Of a DNA stretch of 47,703 bases, positions 25,005-31,877 are shown piece by piece (position 1 is the stretch's first letter; the number at the start of each line of letters is the position of its first letter). The position numbers and the translations under genes were made by a program. The notes under the pieces were generated by a model. That model was given only the letters and a program-made list of their open reading frames with translations. It was not told the DNA's origin and did not search any database. Origin of the DNA: Acidobacteriota bacterium (lineage in GTDB: Bacteria; Acidobacteriota; Thermoanaerobaculia; Multivoradales; JAHEKO01); the NCBI GenBank assembly GCA_029263375.1, contig JAJCXP010000117.1, positions 1 through 47,703 on the forward strand. Reading direction: 5' to 3'.

Positions 25005-26798
25005 ATGACCACAGGCAACTACGGTGAAAGTCGCACGCTCCGGTTTGGAGAGTTTGAGTTCGAAACCGACACCCGCCGCCTCCTCAAGGCGGGAGAGCTG
25101 GTGTCGCTGCAGCAGCAACCCGCCTGGGTCCTCCAACTTCTAGCGGAGCGTGCCGGAGAGGCGGTCACGCGAGAGGAGCTACGCCAGCGGGTTTGGGGCG
25201 ATGAGCGGTTCGTCGACCACCAGCAAGGCCTCAACTATTGCATCAAGGAGATTCGCCGAGCGCTCGAGGACTCGGCGACGCATCCGAAGTTCCTCGAAAC
25301 CATCCCGCGTCGCGGTTACCGGTTCGTCGCGCCGGTGGACATCGTCCACAAGGCCTCCCCGCTTTCACGAGAGCACCCAGCGAGGCGACCCTGGGGGCTC
25401 GTCGGGTGGCTGGGCCTGATCCTGACCCTTGCTGCTCTGGTGATCGCTGCCGGCTGGCTGGTGCCTCGCTCGCCCCCTGAAGCCGAAGAGAAGCCGATGC
25501 GGGTGGGCATCCTGCCATTCGCTGATGACAGTCTGGATTCCGAGGAGCGGATGCTGGTCAACGCCCTCGCGCAGGAGTTGACCAGTGAGCTGGGACGTCG
25601 GTTCGGTCGAGCGGTGGGTGTCATCGCCCGCACCTCGAGCTGGAAGTTCGAGCGGAGCGCGGAGCCTCTCCCAGCGATCGCTCGGGCTCTCGAAGCCGAC
25701 CTTCTGATTGTCGGGAGAGCCGCGCGTGAGAAGAAAGCGCTCCGGCTGCATGTAGACCTGGTGCGCTCCGATGACGGCACGAGTCGCTGGTCGAACAGCT
25801 ACGCGGTCCGGCCGCGCGAGGCCGATCTACTTGGACTGGCTCGACGGTTGACGGACGATGTCGCCACGGAGCTCGGACTCGTCTCGTCGGTGCCGGATCC
25901 GCCGCCCTACGAGCTTTCGCTCCAGGCCCAGAGCGACTACATCCGTGGCCTGACGTTCGCCAAGACATCCGATCCCGCGAAAGTCCTGGAAGCCCGCGAG
26001 CGACTCGGCTCTCTAGTCGAGGCGCATCCCGAGTTCGCGCCTGGCTATGTTGCTTGGGCGAGCACCGGAGCCACAGCGCCGCCGCTTACCTTCTGGCAGG
26101 TCGAGGAGGCTCTTTCCACAGCAATCGACCTCGATCCGAACCTCGACGAGGCGCATCATGCTCTGGCATTCCTACGGTTCTGGCGGCTCTATGATGGGCC
26201 GACAGCTGAGCAGAGCTACCGTGAGGCTCTGCGGATCAACCCCCGCCTGGCTTCTGCGCGTCAAGGCCTGGGACTCCTGCTCTCCTCCATGGGGCGCCAC
26301 GAGGAGGCGATCGGTGAGCTGAAACAGGCGCTGCACTACGATCCGCTGTCGGCACCGGTCGCGACCCATCTTGGCTGGGTCTACCTCTTCGCCGGATCCA
26401 CGGTCACGGCGATCGAGATGGCCCGCCATGGTGTGGCTCTGGACCCGACGGGAATCTGGGGCCGTATCAGCCTGATCGAGTTCGTCGCCGAAGCGGGCGA
26501 CGCGGAGCTCTTCCTTCGAGAAGCCTCGACCTTCAGTGGGCAGCCCGTCACCGACGCGCAGGCCTTCTGGGCGCGCTATCTCGAGCACCCCCTGGTCGGG
26601 GGTACGGCCAAGGCCGCGGCGCCGCTGGTCAGGCTGGACCGAGATCGCGAGGCGATCGCGGCGCTCCTGGGGGGATGCCGCGAGAGTGAAGGCTGGCCGC
26701 TCCCGTTCGTCAAGGTCGACCCACGCTTCGAGCGCCTCAGGGCGATGCCGGAGTTCGACCAGGTGCTCGAGTGCATGGGTCTCGATCGAGACAGCTGA
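25005..26798 (+). CDS. CadC-like membrane regulator: winged helix, membrane helix, TPR domain
   Basis: 597 aa. Residues 10-105 form an OmpR/PhoB-type winged helix (LRFGEFEFETDTRRLLKAGE, EELRQRVWGDERFVDHQQ, the HPKFLETIPRRGYRF wing). A single membrane helix (about 130-153) follows, then a periplasmic part with a TolB-N/adenylate-cyclase-associated segment (VGILPFADDS, DLLIVGRAAREKKALRLHVDLV) and TPR repeats (about 340-490). This is the one-component CadC/ToxR layout that is abundant in Acidobacteriota, sensing outside and binding DNA inside. It is divergent from the NHL/FnIII gene and its micro-ORFs, which are its most likely target. ATG 25005 has no strong Shine-Dalgarno sequence; an upstream 25-codon ORF overlaps it by ATGA. 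Confidence 0.9.
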   Translation: MTTGNYGESRTLRFGEFEFETDTRRLLKAGELVSLQQQPAWVLQLLAERAGEAVTREELRQRVWGDERFVDHQQGLNYCIKEIRRALEDSATHPKFLETIPRRGYRFVAPVDIVHKASPLSREHPARRPWGLVGWLGLILTLAALVIAAGWLVPRSPPEAEEKPMRVGILPFADDSLDSEERMLVNALAQELTSELGRRFGRAVGVIARTSSWKFERSAEPLPAIARALEADLLIVGRAAREKKALRLHVDLVRSDDGTSRWSNSYAVRPREADLLGLARRLTDDVATELGLVSSVPDPPPYELSLQAQSDYIRGLTFAKTSDPAKVLEARERLGSLVEAHPEFAPGYVAWASTGATAPPLTFWQVEEALSTAIDLDPNLDEAHHALAFLRFWRLYDGPTAEQSYREALRINPRLASARQGLGLLLSSMGRHEEAIGELKQALHYDPLSAPVATHLGWVYLFAGSTVTAIEMARHGVALDPTGIWGRISLIEFVAEAGDAELFLREASTFSGQPVTDAQAFWARYLEHPLVGGTAKAAAPLVRLDRDREAIAALLGGCRESEGWPLPFVKVDPRFERLRAMPEFDQVLECMGLDRDS

Positions 26799-26851
26799 CG
26801 GGACCGACGTCCGAGAAGGGCGTGAAGCTGTTCGTTCGAGAAGGGAGAAAA

Positions 26852-26928
26852 TGGTGCACCCAGGAGGATTCGAACCTCCAACCTTCGGATCCGTAGTCCG
26901 ATGCTCTATCCAGTTGAGCCATGGGTGC
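26852..26928 (-). tRNA. tRNA-Arg (anticodon ACG)
   Basis: Read on the minus strand: acceptor GCACCCA pairs with TGGGTGC, D-arm GCTCAACTGGATAGAGC, anticodon stem TCGGA/TCCGA around loop CTACGGA (anticodon ACG), T-arm GGAGGTTCGAATCCTCC, discriminator A, and CCA encoded at 26854-26852. All stems pair. It overlaps no protein gene and is followed on its 3' side by the convergent regulator gene 53 bases away. Confidence 0.97.
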
Positions 26929-27097
26929 ACGAGAAGTGCCGTGCGAGGACGAGGATTGTAGGGGATCGGGGGCTGCCTCGCAACCACCCTGCGAGCCGGC
27001 GCCGTGTGGAAGGCCCCCTCGTTTCCGAGTCGGCCGTGCGCGCGGGGAGCCGCCAAGTAGAAGGGGTTCTCAGGGGAGGGCTCTCCCCTTGACTCCA

Positions 27098-27904
27098 CTA
27101 CCCGATCAGGCCGTCCAGCGGCGACGAGGCGCTGGCGTGGAGCTTCCGCGGAATCCGCCCGGCGTTCCTCGCCAGCCATCCGGCCTCGACCGCCAGTTTC
27201 ATCGCCCGCGCCATGCGCACCGGGTCCTTCGCCTGAGCGACTCCCGTGTTCATGAGAACCCCGGCCGCTCCGAGCTCCATCGCCACGGCCGCGTCGCTGG
27301 CGGTGCCGACGCCGGCATCGATGATCACCGGAACTTCGGACTGCTCGATGATGATGCGCATGTTCGCCGGGTTGCGAATGCCCATGCCGGAGCCGATCGG
27401 CGCGCCGAGAGGCATCACCGCGGCGGCCCCGAGCTGCTCGAGCTTCTTGCACACGACCGGGTCGTCGTTGGTGTAGGGCAGCACGATGAAGCCCTCTGCG
27501 ACCAGGGTCTCGGTGGCCTTCAGGAGCTCGCCGTTGTCGGGAAAGAGCGTCTTCTGGTCGCCGATCACCTCGAGCTTGACCCAGTTCCAGCCGCCGAGCT
27601 CGCGCGCGAGGCGCGCCGTGCGGATCGCCGAGTCGGCGTCGTAGCAGCCGGCGGTGTTTGGGAGCAGCAGGTACTTGTCCTGATCGATCTGATCGATCAG
27701 CGAGCCCTTGCCGATCTCTTCGAGGGGCACGCGGCGCAGGGCGACGGTGATCATCTCGGTGCCCGAAACCTCGAAGGCCTCGAGCATGGTGTCGGCGCTC
27801 TCGTACTTGCCGGTGCCGAGAATCAGGCGCGATCGGAAAGTCCGGTCGGCGATGGTGAGTGGTTCTACTTCGGTTGCTGGCCTACTCGGAGTTGCTGTCG
27901 TCAT
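27098..27904 (-). CDS. thiG: Thiazole synthase ThiG
   Basis: 268 aa. ThiG forms the thiazole phosphate ring of thiamine from deoxyxylulose phosphate, glycine imine and ThiS thiocarboxylate. Family motifs: [40 protein letters not shown], the Schiff-base Lys in WVKLEVIGD (Lys110), [44 protein letters not shown] and [13 protein letters not shown] 27904 was chosen because the family N-terminus begins there; 42 upstream in-frame codons are basic and overlap the end of the LytTR gene. No TPP riboswitch is seen upstream, unlike thiC. ThiS, ThiF and ThiH/ThiO are not in the window. Confidence 0.96.
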   Translation of the reverse strand: MTTATPSRPATEVEPLTIADRTFRSRLILGTGKYESADTMLEAFEVSGTEMITVALRRVPLEEIGKGSLIDQIDQDKYLLLPNTAGCYDADSAIRTARLARELGGWNWVKLEVIGDQKTLFPDNGELLKATETLVAEGFIVLPYTNDDPVVCKKLEQLGAAAVMPLGAPIGSGMGIRNPANMRIIIEQSEVPVIIDAGVGTASDAAVAMELGAAGVLMNTGVAQAKDPVRMARAMKLAVEAGWLARNAGRIPRKLHASASSPLDGLIG

Positions 27905-27947
27905 CGAGGGGATTCTATCGGGGTCGTCCTCGTGTCGAGCAGCAGTT

Positions 27948-28796
27948 TCACTCCCACATCTCCTGATCGATCCGGCGCAGCTCCGCGACCGACTGTTCGA
28001 TCTCGGCGGCCTCCTCTTCCGTCCACACACCGATGACGTCGTCGAGGCCTGCCTGGATCACGTCGAAGCCGGGTTCGCTGGTGACCCGCAGGTGGTTGCC
28101 GTCGCGCAATGTCACCAGCGCCTCGCCGCCATCCGTTCGCTGGATCTCGGCGATCTCGCTGCTCCGCACCAGCGTCGAGTGGATGCGCAGGAAATCATCC
28201 GCGAACCTGGCGGTCAGCTCGTCGAGGGTCGCTTTCACAACGTGGGTGCGATCGTCGAGGTGCAGGCGAGAGAAGGCGCCGGCGCCTTCGACCCAGCGAA
28301 TGTCGTCGAGATGGACGAACTGGCTGTTGCTGGCGTTGCGAACCGGAATCCGTCGCTCCCTCGAACCGCTCTCGTCGCCGGCCAGCATGCGGCCGAGACG
28401 CCGGCGCACTCCGGCCAGCGCTCGCGGCTCCGTCTGACGCACGGCGCGGCGGAACGCGGACAGAAACTCTTCGTCATTGAACGGTTCGACCAGATAGTTG
28501 ATGCCGTGGAGCTCCAGGACGCTCAACATGACGGGCTCCAGCCTGGTCAGGAAAACCAGGGTCGGCATTGCCTCGACGCCGATCCTCTCGACGATCCCGA
28601 GGCCGTCCAGGTCCGGCAGCTGCACGTCGAGCACGACGACCGTGGGGGCGTGCTCCAGGACGGCGTCGACCGTCTGTGCTCCGGTCCCGCACTCCGCCGC
28701 CACGCGAACCGATGGCTGCGAGTCGAGCAGCCCTCGCAGGCGTCGCCGCAGGGTCGGGTCGTTCGACGAGAGCACTACAGCTGCGGAGCCCGACAC
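27948..28796 (-). CDS. LytTR-family response regulator with eroded receiver
   Basis: 282 aa from GTG 28796. An N-terminal receiver (about 1-120) has the phospho-acceptor Asp57 ([13 protein letters not shown]). The acidic pair near the N-terminus is replaced (LSSND), and the conserved Lys of the usual Y-L-x-K-P-F motif is Glu104 (YLVEPF). A LytTR DNA-binding domain (about 150-255) is clear: [45 protein letters not shown] and [14 protein letters not shown]. No sensor kinase is adjacent. It lies between the deoxynucleoside kinase gene and thiG on the same strand (gaps of 90 and 43 bases). It may act independently of phosphorylation. Confidence 0.88.
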   Translation of the reverse strand: MSGSAAVVLSSNDPTLRRRLRGLLDSQPSVRVAAECGTGAQTVDAVLEHAPTVVVLDVQLPDLDGLGIVERIGVEAMPTLVFLTRLEPVMLSVLELHGINYLVEPFNDEEFLSAFRRAVRQTEPRALAGVRRRLGRMLAGDESGSRERRIPVRNASNSQFVHLDDIRWVEGAGAFSRLHLDDRTHVVKATLDELTARFADDFLRIHSTLVRSSEIAEIQRTDGGEALVTLRDGNHLRVTSEPGFDVIQAGLDDVIGVWTEEEAAEIEQSVAELRRIDQEMWE

Positions 28797-28886
28797 GCCC
28801 GAAGCCTACTTGAAAATGGAGGGAAGGAAGGTCCGCGCGTGCAACGAAAGTGGCGCCGCAGGGCCTGGGTGTGCCTGACCGCTCGC

Positions 28887-29531
28887 CTACTCGCCGCGCG
28901 GCACGTAGTACTGCGTGCCCTTGATCGGCTCCGAGATCTGGCGCACCAGATCCTCGAAGTCCTCTTCGCGCGCCTGGAAGTTCAGGTTCTTGGTGTCGAT
29001 CACCAGGAGCGGCGAGCGGTTGTAGTAGTGGTAGTAGTGGTTGTAGGCGTCGATGAGCTCGGTCATGTACTCCTCGCTCATCTCCTTCTCGAAGGTACGG
29101 GCGCGTTTGCGAATGCGGCCCATGCAGGTCTCGAGATCGGCCACCAGGTAGATGCACAGGTCCGGGATCGCCAGCTGCGGCTCGAGCAGCGTGTAGAGCT
29201 TGTCGAACAGCATCAGCTCGTCGTCCGACAGGTTCAGGTAGGCGAAGATCCGGTTCTTCGGAAAGGTGTAGTCGGCGACCAGGAGCCGGTTGAACAGCTC
29301 GCGCTGAGCGGTGTCCTGCTGCTGCTTGTAGCGCGACAGCAGGAAGTAGAGCTCGGTCTGGAACGCCGAGCCCGGCCGGTCCTCGTAGAACGCCGGCAGG
29401 AACGGGTTGCTGACGTCCTCGAGGATGCGAACGCCGTCGAAGCGCTCCGCGAGCATCTCGACGAGCGTCGTCTTGCCGACCCCGATCGGGCCGTCGACGG
29501 CGATGTAGTGAACCGGGAGCGACTCGGCCAA
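28887..29531 (-). CDS. Deoxynucleoside kinase (dGK/dAK-type)
   Basis: 214 aa from TTG 29531, two bases after the mqnE stop. The frame is open further upstream but only inside mqnE, and family similarity begins here (VHYIAVDGPIGVGKTTLVEML). P-loop at residues 14-22 (GPIGVGKTT). Other family parts are ILEDVSNPFLPAFYEDRPGS, FQTELYFLLSRYKQQQ, the ADYTFPKNRIFAYLNLSDDE lid-side motif, PDLCIYLVADLETCMGRIRKRARTFEKEM and YNRSPLLVIDT. These enzymes phosphorylate deoxyguanosine, deoxyadenosine or deoxycytidine in nucleoside salvage. Which base is used cannot be read from the sequence. Close coupling to mqnE may relate to purine nucleoside by-products of the futalosine pathway, but that is speculation. 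Confidence 0.9.
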   Translation of the reverse strand: MAESLPVHYIAVDGPIGVGKTTLVEMLAERFDGVRILEDVSNPFLPAFYEDRPGSAFQTELYFLLSRYKQQQDTAQRELFNRLLVADYTFPKNRIFAYLNLSDDELMLFDKLYTLLEPQLAIPDLCIYLVADLETCMGRIRKRARTFEKEMSEEYMTELIDAYNHYYHYYNRSPLLVIDTKNLNFQAREEDFEDLVRQISEPIKGTQYYVPRGE

Positions 29532-29533
29532 AG

Positions 29534-30661
29534 CTAAGCGGGGGCCGCCACCGGCGCGGTGACGGGGTTGTAGAGCGTGTCGCGCTCGACCGGGCGAAAG
29601 CCGGCTTCGCGCACGATGCGCTCGAGGTCGGCGCGCTGGATATGCTGCTCGGTGCTGGCACCGGCCATGTGGTAGATCGTCTCCTCGACGACGGTGCCGT
29701 CGATGTCGTCGGCGCCGAAGGAGAGCGCGACCTGCGCCAGCTTGGGCGAGATCATGATCCAGTACGCCTTGACGTGAGGGATGTTGTCGAGCACGAGACG
29801 CGAGGTGGCGATGTGCTGCAGATCCTGGGTGCCGGTCGTGTGGTGTTTGAGTCCGAGGTAGTTGTTCTCCGGGTGATAGGCGAGCGGGATGAAAGCGTTG
29901 AAGCCGCCGGTGTCGTCCTGCAGGTCGCGCAACCGGATCAGGTGGTCGACCTTGTGCTCGGGCTTCTCCACGTGACCGTAGAGCATGGTGGCGTTGCTGC
30001 GAATGCCGAGGCCGTGGGCGATCCGATGGACCTCGACCCATTCGTCGGCGTCGAGCTTGCCGTCGCAGATGATCTCGCGCACCTCGGGATGGAAAATCTC
30101 GGCGCCGCCGCCCGGCAGCGAGCCGAGGCCGGCGTCGCGCAACCGGATCAGGACCTCCTCGATCGAGATCTTCTCGAGCTTTGCGAACCAGCCGATCTCG
30201 ATGGCGGTGAACGCCTTGAGATGAACGCTCGGAAAGCGCTCCTTCAGGCCGCGTAGCATCTCCTCGTACCAGGACATCGGCAGATCAGGATGCAGGCCGC
30301 CGACGATGTGGAACTCGGTGACCGCGTCCCCGCCCTGCTTGGCGGCGTGCTCGTAGACGTCGTCGTGGCTCATCTCCCAGGCGTGATCCTCGCCCGGTAG
30401 CGCCGCGAAGCTGCAGAACTTGCAGTTGTAGGTGTAGACGCAGACGTTGGTCGGGTTGATGTGCCGGTTGATATTGAAGAAGGCGACGTCGCCATGCAGA
30501 CGCCGCCGGACATCGCCGGCGAGGCGCCCCAGCGGCAGGACGTGCGGCGTCGTCAGGCAAATCAGCGCGTCCTCCGCGGAGAGCCGCTCGCCGTCGCGGA
30601 CCTTGGCCGCGATCTCGCGCAGGGGTTCGGGGAAACGGGCCGGCTCGAGCATCGGAATCAA
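29534..30661 (-). CDS. mqnE: Aminofutalosine synthase MqnE (radical SAM)
   Basis: 375 aa. MqnE joins chorismate-derived carboxyvinyloxybenzoate to adenosine of SAM in the futalosine route to menaquinone. Family features are FFNINRHINPTNVC, HIVGGLHPDLPMSWYEEML, LKAFTAIEIGWFAKLE, DAGLGSLPGGGAEIFHPEVR, ATMLYGHVEKPEHKVDHLIRLRDLQDDTGGF, and the end IVREAGFRPVERDTLYN. The cluster cysteines are Cys74, Cys80 and Cys83, giving C-x5-C-x2-C rather than the usual C-x3-C-x2-C. The start is TTG 30661 (GGGGAAG six to eight bases upstream); ATG 30652 is an alternative. The stop is two bases before the TTG of the nucleoside kinase. A MqnP-type prenyltransferase is at 34025. Confidence 0.93.
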   Translation of the reverse strand: MIPMLEPARFPEPLREIAAKVRDGERLSAEDALICLTTPHVLPLGRLAGDVRRRLHGDVAFFNINRHINPTNVCVYTYNCKFCSFAALPGEDHAWEMSHDDVYEHAAKQGGDAVTEFHIVGGLHPDLPMSWYEEMLRGLKERFPSVHLKAFTAIEIGWFAKLEKISIEEVLIRLRDAGLGSLPGGGAEIFHPEVREIICDGKLDADEWVEVHRIAHGLGIRSNATMLYGHVEKPEHKVDHLIRLRDLQDDTGGFNAFIPLAYHPENNYLGLKHHTTGTQDLQHIATSRLVLDNIPHVKAYWIMISPKLAQVALSFGADDIDGTVVEETIYHMAGASTEQHIQRADLERIVREAGFRPVERDTLYNPVTAPVAAPA

Positions 30662-30709
30662 TATATCTTCCCCGGCTTTCCGGGTCGAGCCGGTCGAGCC
30701 CGAGATCGG

Positions 30710-31225
30710 CTACCGATCTTCGCCGACGATCGATTCCAGAGTGCTGACCCGCCGGTCGAGCTCGGACAGCGCGGGCTGAACGGCCCCGAGCTGGTCGGTG
30801 TGCCCACGGATGACTCTCAGCAGGAGGTCCTGGCCCTCCTCGAGGCTGGCCCGGGTTCTCGCCAGCTCGATCTTGGTCGCCATGTTGTCCTCGATGTTCG
30901 CGAGTCTCTCGTCGGCCTTGACGGCATGGGCCTCGAGCCGGTCGAATCGCTCGTCGGCCCTGACGGCATGAGCTTCGAGCCGAACGAAGCGCTTGTCGAC
31001 CTGGACAGCATGAGTTTCGAGCCGGTCGAACCGCTCCTCTGCACTTGCCTCGAGCCGGTCGAACCGCTCGTCGGTACTAGCCTCGAGCCGGTCGAAGCGT
31101 TTGTCGGTATTAGCCTCGAGCCGGTCGAAGCGTTTGTCGGTACTAGCCTCGAGCCGGTCGAACCGCTCGGTGATGGAGGCGGCGAAACTCTCCAGACGCC
31201 GTTCGATGGTCTCGAGATCAGTCAT
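30710..31225 (-). CDS. Repetitive coiled-coil protein
   Basis: 171 aa, nearly all helical and highly charged, with no signal peptide or membrane segment. Residues 21-64 are four 11-residue repeats of the form RFDRLEASTDK. Residues 65-106 are three 14-residue repeats of the form RFDRLEAHAVKADE. A less regular helical tail follows (LANIEDNMATKIELARTRASLEEGQDLLLRVI). Hendecads favour a right-handed or straight coil and heptad pairs a left-handed coil, so the rod should change twist in the middle. It resembles generic t-SNARE-like/YlqD-type or DUF-labelled coiled coils, and no function can be given. It is the first gene of the minus-strand run mqnE, nucleoside kinase, LytTR, thiG, 48 bases before mqnE. 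Confidence 0.75.
   Translation of the reverse strand: MTDLETIERRLESFAASITERFDRLEASTDKRFDRLEANTDKRFDRLEASTDERFDRLEASAEERFDRLETHAVQVDKRFVRLEAHAVRADERFDRLEAHAVKADERLANIEDNMATKIELARTRASLEEGQDLLLRVIRGHTDQLGAVQPALSELDRRVSTLESIVGEDR
30908..31165 (-). repeat. Tandem DNA repeats encoding the coiled coil (4 x 33 then 3 x 42 bases)
   Basis: Four 33-base units (31165-31034) with the shared core GAGCCGGTCGAA on the plus strand are followed by three 42-base units (31033-30908) with the same core. Neighbouring units are nearly identical at DNA level, so copy number may vary between strains. Confidence 0.85.
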
Positions 31226-31421
31226 GCGAATCCGCCTCCGCGTACTCTAGCATTCGCCTCATGCCTTGGAAGACGTATGCGTGGCCGGTTTCCTTGCGGG
31301 GACGGGCCGATACCTGTCCCTCCCTCGTCGAGGCCGTCCATGCACGCATGCGAATGACCGAACAAGCGGCTATGTCCGCGGGCGACATGCGCTAGCATCC
31401 GAGGTCTACCTTGAGAGAGCC

Positions 31422-31814
31422 ATGAAGTCGCGCGGAATCGTACTTCTCGTTTTTGCGGCCACGCTGATCATCCAGCAGCTGCCGCTCGGGCCCGCCCTAG
31501 GGGTCGAGGCTCCCGCGTGCTGCGCGTTGGCCCAGTACTGTCCGATGTCGGCCCGCCCTCAGGAGCGCCCCGGATCCTCGTGTGCGATGACGAGCGGCCC
31601 GACCTGCTCCATCCGCGCGACCTGCCCGACCGGTCGTCACGATAGCGACGGCGCGCTCTCGACGAACGCGCAGGCACGGCCGGCGGTGCTCGACGAGTCC
31701 GCCTGGGCACGGGTACTGGGGATCGAGCCCGCCACTCCGCAAGCGGGCAGCGATCTTCCATCGCCGCCGGGCAAGAGCCCACCGACGCCTCCTCCCCGGT
31801 CGTTGTTCGCCTGA
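31422..31814 (+). CDS. Small exported Cys-containing protein preceding a TonB receptor
   Basis: 130 aa from ATG 31422, chosen because GAGAGAG lies just upstream and a signal sequence follows immediately (RGIVLLVFAATLIIQQLPLGPALGVEA). An in-frame ATG at 31266 would put 52 unrelated residues before the signal. The mature part has six Cys in its first half (APACCALAQYC, SSCAMTSGPTCSIRATC) and a Pro/Ser-rich tail. I do not recognise the family. It lies 63 bases upstream of the TonB-dependent receptor gene. Cys and Met near each other and the neighbour suggest a link to metal or metallophore uptake, as a guess only. Confidence 0.65.
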   Translation: MKSRGIVLLVFAATLIIQQLPLGPALGVEAPACCALAQYCPMSARPQERPGSSCAMTSGPTCSIRATCPTGRHDSDGALSTNAQARPAVLDESAWARVLGIEPATPQAGSDLPSPPGKSPPTPPPRSLFA

Positions 31815-31877
31815 GTCCCGCCGCCGCGTAGGCGTGCCGGACCGTTCGAACACAACCAGGACACAGGAGGAAACACC

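Noticed and set aside
26536-26961. Open frame on the plus strand containing a stretch like HPGGFEPPTFGS
   Set aside because: That string is the translated complement of the tRNA-Arg gene, a well-known artefact in annotation.
27708-29537. Open frame of 609 codons on the plus strand across thiG, LytTR and the nucleoside kinase
   Set aside because: It spans three genes with clear family motifs on the other strand and shows no motif of its own.
30908-31165. CRISPR-like array of short repeats
   Set aside because: Units are contiguous with no spacers and encode a regular coiled coil in frame.
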